From assembly GCA_037355855.1 (NCBI GenBank), contig CM074762.1:434001-498000 (forward strand): a DNA stretch of 64,000 nt, given 5' to 3'. The notes below the pieces were generated by a model. That model made no database searches. It was not told the DNA's origin and saw nothing but the letters and a program-made list of their open reading frames with translations. Positions within the stretch are counted from its first letter, which is position 1; every line of letters begins with the position of its first letter. Origin of the DNA: Pseudo-nitzschia pungens (taxonomy: Eukaryota > Bacillariophyta > Bacillariophyceae > Bacillariales > Bacillariaceae). Positions 1 to 13,629 of the stretch are shown piece by piece. The position numbers and the translations under genes were made by a program.

Positions 1-176
1 GCAACACGGACACCGTGTTTGTTTGTTCGCCTTTCTTCGAAAGTCTTCGAAAGGAGACAACATCGTTTCTATCACGAAAACCATTTGTGATTGTTGCTTA
101 TCGATCAATGCGATGCAACCATCTCCATCGCTCCAAAACGAAGCATTGAATTGCTTGCTTTCTGGTACGACCACTG

Positions 177-1222
177 TTAGTGCTGGCCTCCAGGTGGAAT
201 GTGAGGCACGGGCCGTCCATCGGCACCGATGCCTCCCTGTGCCCTGGCCGCTGCAACGTGCGGGTGGGGCAACCGCACCGCTCCCGATAGATGGTGGGGC
301 AAACCCTGTTGCGGCTGCCGACCCCCGTAGCCACCCCAGTGGGAAGCGTACGCCGCTGCGTGGTGCGGCGGGGGCATGGAATAGTCGAGGCCGCCCCGAT
401 GATCGACGCCTGCTCCGTTTCCTATCGTGGCCGATGCCTGCAGGTTGGAGGCAGCCGCCGACGCGTAATAGGGGGAAGCGGCGTTCGAGTGGTGGTACGG
501 ATTTGGGTACGCCGCACGGGCCACCTGTTGGGGGTCGTCCCCGGAGGGTGCCAGCGTGGGAACCATCACAATCACCTGCACGAAGGAAAGGGAGGAACAC
601 ACGGAGATGAGATTCTCGAGCCGCAAAACACGACTCGCACGTGTCTGAATGAACCACTGAGATCCGCCCGAGTGCGGTAGAAAAAACGGATCCGAACCAA
701 TGCAACAACGAAACGGTGAGTAACGATTCGCTGCCAATGCGGTTCACTTACATTGTCGTTTGGCCCCCCGCCGCGTCCCTCCAACGTTGCAATGACGCGC
801 TTTCGCTCCTCGTTCTCACGGTAGAGGCGCTTCATTATCCTCAGGGCCCTCCCAATGAGATCCAGCCGCGTGATTCCCGCAGAGTCCTCGCCGCCCGCGT
901 CCGAAGACTTTCGCCTCTTGCCCTTCTTGTCGGAATCGTCCTCGCCGTTCCCGGGTTCAACCTGTATGATAAATGCGGCTAGCTCGTCAAAGGCGTTGGA
1001 AAGATCGCTCCGCCGTTGTTTTTCGCGCCGTCGTTTTCGCTCCGAGCGCTTGTTGCTCTCTAGGTCTCCCTCGGCAGTATTGCTGCTGTCTCCTGGAGTG
1101 GGCGACGTCGGGGGTAGGGCCCCGTGATCGGTGCCACTCGACATAGTAACTATGGGTGCACTTTGACTGCTGTTGGTTCTTGATTTCGCTGCGGATTTCG
1201 TAGATGAATTTCGATCGCTCAT
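177..1222 (-). CDS. bHLH transcription factor, two exons
   Basis: Predicted nuclear DNA-binding regulator of about 289 residues. Exon 1 is 1222..752 (157 codons) and exon 2 is 575..177. The donor GTAAGT reads at 751 and the acceptor ends at 576, both phase 0. The start is the ATG at 1222, followed by a Ser/Thr/Pro-rich N-terminus. A basic region (KRSERKRRREKQRRSDLSNA) leads into helix 1, an acidic/basic loop of about 40 residues, and helix 2 (TRLDLIGRALRIMKRLYREN), which runs on into a charged coil. The loop is longer than in most bHLH proteins. Exon 2 encodes a Ala/His/Pro/Gly/Tyr-rich low-complexity tail typical of an activation region. No PAS domain is visible. The bHLH call rests on the motif; the target genes are unknown. 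Confidence 0.8.
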
Positions 1223-3616
1223 GAGCGATAGCTCCCTACAAATCCGTTAGAGTGCTTGGAAGATTACTTCGAAGTATTTAGTTGTAACCTTACCTCGTGT
1301 TGTATCGATGATGGCTCAAATTTAAGTCTGTGCTGTGCTTCCTCATGCTCTGCTGAGAAACCAAACGCATCTATTATTGATCGGCGCATCCATTTTGGAG
1401 CGTGTCGAACGCCTGTGTTGCGATTGCAAAAGTCGATAGTAGCATGCTTCTTTTATTGCCTTCCATATTACGAGCTACCGGTAAGGTTAGTCTGATGATC
1501 AAAACATGCATACTTTCTTGTTAGAGCGGGTTCAAGTATTTATTTTTATGCATCTTATTTTTAATTGCTTAAATCTCAACGATGAAAAAATGAATGTTGA
1601 TATCAAACATTCTTGAAGCCTCCTTTTTACTCGGCACGTGTATACTTATGCTTCAGAGTTCTGTTTATTTCATTTGAATCGTCTTCTTCGTGTATGTCCT
1701 GTCTTGCTGATCGCGTTTTTGGCGCATACGCAAGTTCGACGGGTTCACATGATGATATCAATCAGAAAGAGGTTTACGCACCAGTGGAACAAGTCTGTAC
1801 ATTCTTTGGGATTAGATTCATTCTTTCTCGGGTGTGCACGTGCTCCGAATACATTAAGGGCTTCTGTTTGTCAATTAGCAACAAGTGCGTGGAACTGAAA
1901 TGGCACAGGAAGTTCTGAAATATTTCAAAATTTGGCGGATATTTCCTTCCTACCTTCTATTTTGAATACGGGGAAAGAAGTTGAACCTGCTAACGCATCT
2001 TGACCGTTTGGAATCGGTTATGATAGAAAGAAAAAACGACTTCACTTTTTCTCTCGAAAAGTGATTTGAAGCACTAAAAACCTCCTAATTTATTTGCAAC
2101 GTAAACAGAACGTCTTCTGTGCATTGGTGCATGACCCAAACCCAAAACAACTTTTTCGTTGCTGCAACGAGAGGCATAATTCATAATGGTCAAGGTTAGG
2201 CTCTTTAGTGATTGAGATAGATTGATTCTCATTCATCATTCGTTCTCTGGTGTAATTCTAGCCTTACTCGTACGTACCAGTACAAGTACGAGGTGTTGCC
2301 AGTAAGATCTTACTCGTAATGTACTACGTACCTGGTAGTGTAAGGCGTACCGTATTTAGGATAGCGATTGCTCAAAATTATTTTTGTCAGTCTTCCACAT
2401 CAAGGGTCATAAGGCTTACCGGTAGTTAGGGCCTGGAGTGGTCAATTGAGCCACACTGTGTCGGTAACGTCTCCCTCCTCATACCGTTCAGTAAGGCTTA
2501 AGGTTTACTTCAAGTTAGGTAATTTTACCGTACCGGTACGTATGATTGTTCTGCTCTGTCGTCTCTCTTAAAGAGTACGTTGATACTCTTACCTTATACG
2601 TACCTTATAATCATATTGTAACTTTTTTTACATACATATTACAAGTATGTATGAAGTACGTTGCGGAAATGGGACTCGATTTGGACCGTTTTGGCGCTTG
2701 GCGCATTCCAATGCTCTTCGAGAAATTACTGTACGGTAGAAAAAACAATGGAAGTAAACCTTACGTACACGTAATGAATTCTTCTCACACGAAAGCAATG
2801 ACGTTTTTGATTTTGATAGGTGCTCATTGCTCATACCTTACCGTAACCTTACCTCGTACGCAGAGGTCAAATAAATTCATACGAAGTAAGGTTACTTGCA
2901 AGTAACCTGAAGGCTAAGGTTAACTTACCTGTTACCTGGTACCGTACCCGCATTAAAGGTTTCCACACGTTGCAAGGTAATGGTAAGGTTAATGTAGTCA
3001 GTAACGTTAACGGAATTACATTACCGGTACGTAGTGATGATTGAGTAAGGCTTATCCGAACTCCCAACAGATCGTGGGAGCCATCACACAGTGGCAAATT
3101 TCTGGCTTGCATACAAGTATCCAATACGATGCGGTAATTAATTATGTCGTCGTACGTAATACGTACCATACCGTATGTAATGGTATGTCTCATGATCATA
3201 TCTTGTTCTATCGATGATATGATACAAGAAGTTGCTATTTGCTTGGAACAGTGACTACGAGCACGAGTACAAGTAAACCTTACACTCACAATATTACAAC
3301 GCAATAAGTCACACACGGTAAGAAGTCAGTGAGAGACGCTGCTTGTTCGAAAGAAGGCAATCGTGATCGGTTCCAGTTGCGAGCAGCACACACAAAGACA
3401 CACATGCAAATCGGTTGTTCGTTAGTACGGTACTTGTATCGGTTGGGCAACCCTTGTCTCGTGCGGTAGGCATTGTCTTGTGACTTGCGATACAGTACGG
3501 CATAGATTGTCGACCAACACGTTGAACGGTGGAATACAACTCGAACCATCCAGCCTACCAGAATAACCTAAACGAATCGTGACAAAAACGCATCGCATCG
3601 CGTTGCACTTCGCTCC
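1223..3616. other. AT-rich intergenic spacer with dispersed short motifs
   Basis: About 2.4 kb between two divergent genes. I see no convincing gene: the open frames here are short and have no recognisable protein character. From about 2260 onward it is crowded with the words TACCGGTA, GTACGTAC and AAGGTTA/TAACCTTA (for example near 2280, 2530, 2835, 2890-3000 and 3020). It presumably also holds the promoters of the bHLH gene and the INO1 fusion, but no specific element can be assigned. Confidence 0.6.
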
Positions 3617-6600
3617 ATGAACGCCGGAACGAATCGCTGTTTTGTGTCGTGTCGGTGCCTGTTGCTTATCGTTCCGATTCTGTCCTCTGTCTTGCTGCTG
3701 CCGAGAACTACCCATTCACTGATTTTGCCGTCGCGTTCCCGTCACAAATCATCATCAACATCACCACCATTCTTCCGTACCAGTAGTAGGAACCATCTCC
3801 GAAGAATAACGATAACGCCAACAATGCAACCTCAAAAAGCCTTTGACACGGCCTCCACCGTCAGCATGGCGTCGAACGTTCGCCACGCAACCTTCGGCAG
3901 CAACGATGCTGTTCCCCAACCCGACAAGAAACTCATGACGGATTCTTCGCACCGCCCCAAGACGAGGGGATCCTTTGGAATCATGGTAGTCGGTCTGGGC
4001 GGAGCCAATGGAACCACTATGCTTGCCGGGATTCTCGCCAACCGAATGAACATCGAGTGGTTCGGACCCAAGGGAGAACCCAACACGCCAAATTACAACG
4101 GGTGCATCACGCAGCTGAATTCGAGGGGCGTCCATGGTGGCGTGGGATACCGGAAACTTTCTCCGGCACTCGACAAGCGATTGGGGGATGCCAGCATGGC
4201 GGCCGTGGGAGGTTGGGAGATTCGTCCCACGCCTCCCGGAGACGCGCTGTTGGAGGCCCAGATCCTCGACTACGATTTGGTACGACAGGTCCGCCCCGAA
4301 ATGAACAAGATCAAGCTCTTTCGAGGCCTCTTTGATCCGCGGTTCATTGGGACCAGCCAGCACCAAACGGCTACCCACGTGCTCACGGAGCAGGACGCTC
4401 AGTCCGACAGCGACGCCCTCAAGTGCCTGAGGGCCGACATTCGTTACTTCAAGTGGAGGAACGGCGTCGTCGGACACACGACGGTGATTTGGAGTGCCAG
4501 TGTCGAGCCCAACAGCGAGCTTGTCACCCAGCTGAAGACGCCCGACGACCTGATGCGAAGCATCGAGCTCTCGGAGGAAGAGCGCGGAGGCCCCCTCCCA
4601 CCATCGCTCCTGTACGCCACGGCCGCGCTCCTGGAGGGTTGTTCCTTTGTCAATGGGGGCAGCCAGAACACTCTGGGGTGTCCCGCTCTGTGGGAGCTGG
4701 CGAAGCAGCAACTAGGCGTCTACTGCCTTGGAACCGACTTCAAGGCCGGACAGACCAAATTCAAAACGGCGGCCGTGGAATACCTGCGCACGATGGGGCT
4801 GACCCCCATGGTGATTGCCTCCTCGAACCACCTCGGAAACAACGATATGCGGAACCTTGACTCGGCCAAGGCAGCACGTTCGGCCAAGCTGCGGGTGAAG
4901 CACGACATTTTTGCCCCCTGGGAGGAGCCCCAGATCGACCACAAGGTCTCGGTCATGTTCACTCCCTACATCAACGACGACAAGCGCGATTTTGTCGAGT
5001 ACACCAGCCTAGGGTTCATGGGACAGCCCCACACGATGGTTACCTACACGCGGGCCTCGGATTCGGTGTTGTGTGTCCCGCTCATGATCGACGCGGCTGT
5101 CTGGTGCGACTACTTCGCAAGCCGATCATGGCCATGCGAAAAGGTTAGTGAAGCACTGGCATATCTCTTCAAGGTGCCCGAGGGTGGAGCCAGGGGGGTC
5201 GACCCCGGTTTTTTCCGGCAGATGGAGACTCTCAAGAACAATGTCTTTGCGGCGTTAGACGGCTCCGCAGTGTCGGGGAGTGGTGGAGTCCTGGCGGCGG
5301 CTGCGAGCCGTGGTAACAAAAACCCCGAGCGGAGGGTTCGCATCCGTGCCGGAGCCGAAGAAACCGTGGTTGAGTGGGCCATTCCCCACGACGCTAGGGT
5401 CATCTGCGCGGGTCTGGCGTGCGTCGACATGCAGCTCAACCAGGCTACCGGTGGGGGCAGCGGAGAGAGCATCGAGAGTTTTGCGGGAGAAACCACCATT
5501 GGAGGAGGAAGGTGCGTAAATTGTTGTGGCGAGGCGGCGGTTGTGTCGGGTTTGGAAGCGCGGGATGTGTTCGTTCTAAAAAAGAAAATCTCATTGTTTT
5601 AAACACGGTCATTGTTTCTGTCGCATCTACAGTGTTTCCATGGCCTGCAAGACACTTGCTCGTTTGTGCCACGGTGAAGCGCTGGACGAGGGGTACATGC
5701 AGGTTACCCCACCCGTAGTATCGAGCGTGACTCCACTGTGCATGGTTGGTAACGATGACACAGGCACGAAGCTGCTCTCGTTGCTGGAAAATTGCGGATC
5801 GGCATCCCGAAACGTCGATACCCGGGTCATTCGGAACTGCCGGGCGAAAAATCCTTCGAGTCGAACGGCACTCGCTGTCCTGCCGATCTACCAAGATGGT
5901 CGTCGGGGATGTTTTTTTGATGCGGCTTCTAACAACGAATTCACGACCGATCAATTGCTAGAAATGATATGCGAATTGTCTCCAAATCTCAAATCCAAGG
6001 GAGGAGTTGACACCACCGGCATGTCGATGCCTACCTACGGGGGACTGCTCTTCGGATACCCTCACTTGTTACCAAACATGCAAGGGCAGGCTCTGGCACG
6101 ATTATTCCACCAGAGTCGAAGAATCATGATCGATCGGGGCATCATAGCTCTGGATTTGAACGGTGTCCCAAAACCCGATTCTCCCTTGGTCATGGCAGGC
6201 TCGCTTCGCAGCTTAAGTGACCTTCGAAACGACAAAGTGATCGGGCCTGCGTTGCAACACGTTGACATTTTGCACATGAACGAAGATGAATTGGCATTGT
6301 TGACCGGGTGCCAGATCCTCGACACGGACGATTCGCAGCAAGAAGACGAGTTTGCGATTGCCAAGGCCGTGGAATTATTCCTGCAGTGCGGTGTTGCAGT
6401 TGTATCAGTAACTCGTGGGAGCAAGGGAAGTTACGTCGCGTGTGGTTCGACTGAACGATTTGAACAGAGTCCCGCATTGTAAGTTGCGCTTCTTTCCAAA
6501 TTCATTTTTTTTTTCGTTTGCTCTAGCAATTTACGTCTAACATCTCGGTGCCCTTTTTCCAGACCCGCCTCGTGGAGTAATTGTTCTGCTCACATGCCAG

Positions 6601-7250
6601 CGGCATTGCTTCCGGAAGGAACCGTGTTGAACACTAATGGTGCCGGCGATTCATACACTTCCGGATTCTTGGTTGCCGCCATGCTTCGCCACACGGGGAA
6701 GATCACTTCGAATACATCAAGTCCTGCTGTCGACACGCCACAAAAGAAAGAGGATCCCTCGCCGTCCACAAAAAGTTCCCGAGGGAGTTCTCGTGGTGCG
6801 AAGAAGATGACTCCATACACATTGTACATGAAAGAAAACTACGTCACGCTCAAAATGCAATGCAAGGATGACAAAAAGGCAATCTTTACGAGATGCCACG
6901 CGATGTGGGAGAACGAAAGTGACGAAGTCAAGGGAATGTATGAAAGAATGGTCAAGGAAGAATACGACGACACGGAAAGCGAAATCTCAACCAGTGTCAT
7001 GAGCGACACAAGCTTGGACGCCCTGGATATTTCCGATGTTTTGTCTACCAATAAGGGCAGTAACGTCCAGTACCAAATCGAACAGAAAGAAAACGCTTGC
7101 CTCAATCTCGAATCAGCGATCCAATTTGCTGCGGTTGTGGCAGCACACCATGTTGATACGAAGACCAGAGACCTGAACAGCCTTGATATTGGCAGTCTAC
7201 TACAAGCCTCCATTGTCTCACTTTCTCCTGTTGCTTCGAACGAAATTTGA
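3617..7250 (+). CDS. INO1: Inositol-3-phosphate synthase / pfkB kinase / HMG-box-like fusion
   Basis: Three exons, 3617..5511, 5633..6478 and 6563..7250, join in frame to 1,142 residues. The introns begin GTGCGT and GTAAGT. Residues about 110-590 are myo-inositol-3-phosphate synthase, which converts glucose-6-phosphate to Ins3P using NAD. Visible motifs are the Rossmann loop [10 protein letters not shown] (about 123), [18 protein letters not shown] (about 372) and SSNHLGNND (about 402). A pfkB kinase starts at [13 protein letters not shown] (about 594), spans both introns and carries the catalytic signature [13 protein letters not shown] (about 937). An HMG-box-like helical stretch ([14 protein letters not shown] through about 1047) follows. 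The usual C-terminal pfkB helix ([14 protein letters not shown], about 1095) comes after it, so the HMG-like part is nested in the kinase. The N-terminus looks like a signal peptide ([14 protein letters not shown]); the ATG at 3824 would give a cytosolic form. Confidence 0.88.
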
Positions 7251-7590
7251 AGTGGATGATGTCTTAGTTTCGTTACAATCACCATCGGTTGTCAGAGTCC
7301 AACATTCTTTTTCTGCAATGGATTATATCTAGAAATACGAGTTCTGACCATACGTTGAACTGATGACGAATTCTAAATTCAAAATACTGCATATGAAGCA
7401 AAAAGTTTTTCGTCTACTAGAGCCTAATAATATGCAAGCATGAAGGTGTACAATCGATGGCTGCCGTGACTTGAAAGTTATCAATCCCATGTAAAAAGGA
7501 GGTTTAGTTGGACCCCTTCATTGCCATGATGTCTTCAAACGATTGATTTGTGTCAAAAATGACGGAAATGAAAAAGAGCGAATTCAGTTC
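7251..7590. other. Convergent intergenic spacer
   Basis: 340 bp between the stop codons of two convergent genes (the INO1 fusion and the ABC transporter). It is AT-rich. No gene, repeat or clear hairpin was seen; it should contain both 3' UTRs. Confidence 0.6.
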
Positions 7591-10500
7591 TCATGTAACC
7601 CTGTAGTTCAAATGTGCCAGGGCCCAAACACTAATAACCCTTGTCAGAACCATGACTCCGACTAAGTACAAAATGTCATAAGGGACATTTTCTCTTGAAA
7701 ACGCTCCATCAAACGTGGAGCTAACCCATTCCTCAGCGGTTCCAATACAGACTTTGGAACCATGTGCACACTGGTCTGAGTCAACCAAATATTGGTAGAA
7801 TTTTGACCCAGGGTAAGCTGAAATTGGAGTCGTGTCGTTGTCGTACTGCGTTGTGAGTAATCCTTCCAGGATGTAATGACCAGGTAGTAACCAGTACATA
7901 AAGATCCAGAATTTGGGGATGTTCAGAGGTTGGATAAGAACACCCGAGAACAGGCCAGTGTTAGAGCCCACAAGCGCACAAAACCCTTGCGCGATCTGTG
8001 CATTGCGGCACAAAGCAATAAACATTTGACCTGTGTAGGTAAATAGTGACATGCACAAGAGCATAAAAAGGTAATAGCTAACCAAATTTTTCGACATCTG
8101 TCGCAAAACCCACCATAAAATAGAATATTGTTGTGTACAAGAAGGAAGTCCCAACCAAGAAGGGAATTTCTGCAAGAGTGAAAGCGGTGGATACCGAAAA
8201 AGTATTGTACATCAGAGCAGATTTATGACGATAAAACATGTTCCTTTCTGCCTCGAAAAATGAAAGAACCGTATTCATTCCATTAACTGCAACAATAAGG
8301 AAAGATAGATATACAGTTGTCATTCGAGATCGCATTTGCGTGTCATCTTTAGGCACCTGATTGCTGACGAAAACACTCCCAATCAGTAAGGAAAGTAGAG
8401 CAGCCACGATTATGCGAGTCCTGTTGTAAGACGGTGATCTCCAGTAGACTGTCCAGGTTCTCTTCATGACTTCAATCAGTTGGGTCTTTGTAGTTGTTGC
8501 GTATCTGTGCGGAAAAGTAATCAAGCTGTCATTCGACGCTTCATCTTTAATTCTGGATATAGATTCCAAGCATTTCGTGTGCAGCTGAGAATTTGTGTAT
8601 GCGCCTGCATAATCAAATGGATTTCCAGATTTGGCATTCCCTGAGCCAATCGTTGTTAACATCCAGGTTGCTGGATTTTCTCCAGGCTGAATGAGAGGTG
8701 TATTTTCATAGGACTGTAAGTATTGAATCAAATTGCTACTCTCGTTTCCTAATTCCCCATGGAAGACAACCTCACCACCGCGTTTCAATAAAAGTAAAGA
8801 ATCAAACGAATTAAATATTGCGATCGAAGGTTGGTGAATGGTGGCACAAACCGCTCGTCCCGATAACGCGATTCTCTTGAGGCCCCTCATGACAATCGCT
8901 GCAGCGCGAGCGTCAAGTCCCGAAGTAGGTTCATCCAGGAATAGAATAGAGGGATTTGCAACGAGCTCGACAGCTATTGATAGTCGCTTCTTTTGCTCGA
9001 AGGACAAGCCGCCACCGGCATCGCTTCCTACGAGATAATGTTGAATAGGAGTTAATTCCAACATGTCAAGCGTTTGATCGATGAAAAGTTCTCTGGATCT
9101 AGGTGTTACAGCGGCATCTGTGGATTCCAAACGAAGCTTCGCTGAAAACTCACAAGTCTCGCGAATTGTTAGCTGCGCTGTTTGAACATCAAATTGCTCT
9201 ACATATCCAGTGCATCGACGAAAACTTTGTTCCTCTTGAAGGTGTCCGTTCAGACGGACTTCACCACTTATTTCTCCACTCGACTTCCTCAAGGAAAGGA
9301 CATCCATCAAAGTCGTTTTCCCGGCTCCGGAAGAACCCATCTGGTGGGAAAGGTTGATGTCAGATCACAGAATTTTTGAGTTAGGGCAACGTCATTTATT
9401 GGGACAAAAAGAAAGCGGAAAGTATGTCAAAAAGTGTGGCTTACGAGTGCTGTCATTTTCCCGGCCTCTATCAAACCATCAATCCCCTTCAAGAGCTCGA
9501 TCTTCTCATTGCCTACGGATGACACAATTGTATAGTGTACGTCCTTGAACGTCAGATTCGCTTTCTGAAACGGGAGTACAGTTTCTACGGCGTTGACCTC
9601 CTTTTCTTCGTCATTCGATTCGTCGAGAGAGCCATTAGATAAGGACTTGCCTGTCGGAAATCGAACTTTGACCAAGGCGACGCTACTTGCGATCACTCCA
9701 AGAATACAGATGAAGGCAGAAAATAATATAGCGTAAGTAGCCCACTCAAATGTATATGGTTCGCCATTGCCGTCAACAAACCCTCCGTTTTTAATGATCA
9801 ATTGGCCGACCGTAAAATTCTTCCCAAGATATTCAACATCCGTGACTTCGTCGTATTTGCCACTATCATACTCATTAATAATCAGGCCACGAAATGCCCA
9901 AGCTAAAATATTCATCCAGTATAACCAGATCCAATAGCCAGGGATATTGTTTGGTGTAACCTTTCGATGGGATGAAAAAGAATCGGGCGTGAGAAATGCA
10001 TTGCAATCTCTGCCAGAAAAACCAATCGAATTGTATGGAAGGACACTCACCGTGAAACCAGAGAACAGGATCAAGAGAACCAATGAAACTGACATTGCAG
10101 CTTGTCCAACACTGCGATCCTTGGTTATTGCCGAGAAGACGCTGAACAGCAATCCGATACCTGTTGATGAAAACATTATAATCAGAACAAAGATAATGAA
10201 GTTTCCAAAGGAAGCGCCATCGTTATGGGCAAGGCCTACACACCAGTACACGATTGTTCCATAGACCAGACCATCTATTACAGATGCTGGTATAGTTGCG
10301 AGACTCCTGCCAACAACATACGTCCAAGTGGGGAAGAAATTCGCATCTTGATGCTTATATAACACGCCACGGACGGCATACTGGGGAGCAACTTTCATCA
10401 TTGCTCCAAGTGCGACGTATAGCATAGATTGAAACAGAATGCCCAAAACAGATGACACGTCGTCCCAACCTTGCCAGAACACAGTCCCACAAATTACACC

Positions 10501-12421
10501 CATCAGAAGATCCTGGATAATACGGGCCCTGATCACTGGCTTGTCCCGCCACCACAGTAGAAATTCACGAGCAATGAGAAGCTTCAATGACTGCGTCGAA
10601 CTATTTCTAAATCTCTTCGTGTAGAGCTCTCTCACTTCTTGCAACGCAAAAAGTTCTGAATTTCTTTTGTGAACTTCTATAGGGACGTCAAGAGTTTCCA
10701 AGATTTTTTGGCCATATTCGCTCTCGTAGAATTTTGAATGAAACTCATCGGAACTCAAATGACGTTTCGGTCCTTCTATGTTTCCGTCTTCGACTGTCAC
10801 ATCGAGAAATTGGGCTCCATCTTTTGTTGGCAATGACTAAAAGCAGAATGAGAGAAGGTTGTCATTGTCATTGAATTCTTCAGTCCAAACGCAACTTCCC
10901 CATTTCTCATCAATATAGATCTCGACTAAATAAAGCTTACCTGCAGCCAGTCAGCGGCATCCATCCGCTCGGGAAGTCTGTATCCTAGGGACTCAAAATA
11001 TGGAACTACTTTTTCAACTGGTCCACTGTATATCACCTGACCCTCACTGAGAACGATTAAGTCATCGAACAAAGCAAATGTTTCTGGTGGAGGCTGTAGC
11101 AACGTTACAATTCTAATACCCTCCATCAAAGCATTAGCTTCGCCCAACAGCTTACAAATGCCGTATGTAGTTGCAGCTAGGATGCGGTGACAACGACATG
11201 GATCGTACAACGCATTATGAGCCCACCGGACAAAGACTTGAAAATGTGCGTGACATGATCCCGAACATATTCCAACTTACCATCGAGACCTGTGCTTATT
11301 TCATCCATGCACAAAATTGGAAACCTTCCAACGCACATTTCACTGACGGTTACGCGTTTCTTCTCCCCTCCGCTAACACCTCGAACGTTTTGCTGATCAC
11401 CAACAAAAGTATCTTTGACATTAGTAAGATCCATTGCCTCTAGAACAGATGTAACGAGATACTGTGTGGCATCCATTTCCTCGACAGTAGCTGCGGCTTC
11501 CGGCCCGGGATCGTCTGTTGGGGACCGGTGTGTTCCACCCGTGCGACATTTGAAAGCAAAATTACACGTTTCCTCGACCGTGAGATACGGGTGCAGACGA
11601 TCGATCTGATCGATGTATCCCACGACGTTGGACCAAACGATTCCTTTACTCTTTGGAGTGATTTTGTTCACGTTGACCGAACCTCCAACTGCGTGATCTT
11701 TGTCTTCCGGCAGAATACCGGCAATCAACTTGAGCAACGACGATTTTCCACTCCTAGGTGCGCCGAGGACAAGGTATGTCTTTCCCTGTTCAAAAAACAG
11801 ATTGATTTTCTTTACGGGAAAATGCTCTACGGCTTCCTTTCCACTAAAGTCTCCTCGCAATGTACGCAACAGCCTTCGGAGCAAACCTTGCAACCGCCCA
11901 CCATAGTAGACAGTTTCGATTTTGCTTTCGGCCGACTTTTCGGCTTCCGCGGGGTCGATGTGCTCGATATACTTGAACGATCCATCTTTTACGTAAATGC
12001 TGGCCCTAAACCGCTTCCTCTTGAGTTTCCTTTGAATTTCGAGTGCTTTGATCACGATCGGACTGTCGGAAATCGCCTTTTTGTGCGCTTCCTTATCTTC
12101 CACGAGTCGCTCCGAGAAAGTAATAATATCGGCTGCCACCTCTTTTCTCGACGAACTGAGAACGTGCAAGAACTCACTGCCGAGGCGGTCCGGGATCGAT
12201 ATGTCCTTTCTGATTTCGCGGTCGCAATTGATGTTTCGAGTGTGGCAATAGTGCGCAATACAATTTTCCGTGAGTGCAGGAAACCGAGCTGGATGTCGAG
12301 CAAACGTATTTCAATCAAGAAACCGGAACCCAAGCACTTACTCTTTGCATGATTCGAGCAGGTCTAGGATCGCGACTTGAAGATCGTGTGGCACGGACCC
12401 GTCCTGCGCCTCCGAGTCCAT
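7591..12421 (-). CDS. PDR/ABCG-type full-size ABC transporter, five exons, one +1 frame break
   Basis: ATP-driven membrane exporter of about 1,460 residues with the reverse order NBD1-TMD1-NBD2-TMD2. Exons are 12421..12342, 12209..11281, 11176..10941, 10836..9445 and 9340..7591; donors are GTAAGT or GTAAGC and all phases agree. NBD1 shows Walker A (GAPRSGKSS), signature (VSGGEKKR), Walker B (ILCMDEISTGLD) and the PDR-typical Gln in place of the H-loop His (LLQPPPETF). NBD2 shows GSSGAGKTT, a PDR-style degenerate signature (LSFEQKKRL), ILFLDEPTSGLD and a normal His (TIHQPS). The two TMDs are hydrophobic blocks after each NBD. In the last exon the frame must move +1 around 8080-8083 (ATDVEKF to SYYLFMLL). 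Either one base is extra in the assembly or the gene is truly shifted. The substrate cannot be told; drug or lipid-like compounds are usual for the family. Confidence 0.87.
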
Positions 12422-12750
12422 CGTAAAACGATGTATCGGTTGTGTCCTCACAGTTCACGAAATCCAAGATTCGGCGTTCCTTCCTTTCTCGCTACAGTTT
12501 TGATCTCGCAGTCAAATAGCATAAACGGATATTATGCTTCAGATCCAATGACAAGTGTTTGGATTTTCGCTGCCGACACGAAAGGCAATCGCTGTAGTGC
12601 TATATTTTTCAAAAGCAAGGCGAAACCAAGATTGCATGGTAATAAGTAAGGTTTAAGGTGGTGCGATCGCGTGCCCAAATCCCAAATAATCTCCCATGTC
12701 ATGGGAGTGAGTCGTAATCTGTGATGCGGTAACTTACTAGGTAACCGACA

Positions 12751-12810
12751 ACGCCGAGTATTGAGTTTTCAACAGGGAAAACGCCGAGTATTGAGTTTTC
12801 AACAGGGAAT
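12751..12810. repeat. 30-bp tandem duplication
   Basis: Two adjacent 30-bp copies, 12751-12780 and 12781-12810, each beginning ACGCCGAGTATTGAG and ending CAACAGGGAA; only the last base differs. It looks like a recent local duplication in spacer DNA. Confidence 0.9.
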
Positions 12811-13629
12811 AAACCTTACCTTCTAGGAAAAACAATACACAATACTGAATACGAAGAACGAGCGCATCGTACGACGTGGATAAAAGAATGCGATGGGCGA
12901 ACCCGACAATGAAAGGGTTGGTACTGTAGTTTTTTGGCATCGAAGATGAAGAAAGAAGGCCGGTAAAAACCTTATGGTATGTACCGGATTTACTGTACCG
13001 GTACTGATCTTTCCAATTGTCGCGAGGGGAATTATTGCAGTTTAGGAACGACATTGAATTCTTTAGTGATCGAACCAATTCTTACCTTTTCTTGTACATG
13101 TCTGAAAGGTGCACGACTCATTTTGAACTACTAAGCCTTGTACGAAAAAAGGAGAAGGCTTTACTGTAATGAACAACGACAGGTGAGGCATTACTCTTCG
13201 AAACGATAATCTTTTTTCATTAACATCATGAGAATGAATGATACTGAATTACGGATTGAGGATGTGCAACTTGAAGTTTTCTGAAGTCAACAATCGGCAC
13301 GAGTACGAGTAGCAAAACGGTAAGGTTTTTACGAGTAACTTACGTGTACTTGTATTCTCCAAAGATTTCAGACAGGTAATTGAAGCGAAATTTTATCAAT
13401 ACTGCCGATGCGAAGAGTTCGAATACGCTATCACACCATGTACGGTAGTAGCATGATTTTTCCAAACTTGCGCTCACGACACAGCACCCGCCGATCGCAA
13501 TTTCCCATCACAAGAACTCATCAGTGTTCTTGCGTTGTGTGCGAGGAGACTTCATCAATGTCGCTCAATCGAAACTTTCTTGTACGAATAATAGTCGTAT
13601 AGGGTTTCTAGTTTCCCCGCTCCTCGTCC

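Noticed and set aside
1613..1918. 101-codon plus-strand frame
   Set aside because: Cys/Ser-rich translation of AT-rich spacer without an ATG context or recognisable features; not supported as a gene.
3761..4711. 316-codon minus-strand frame opposite INO1
   Set aside because: Antisense shadow of a GC-rich conserved exon; no motif of its own.
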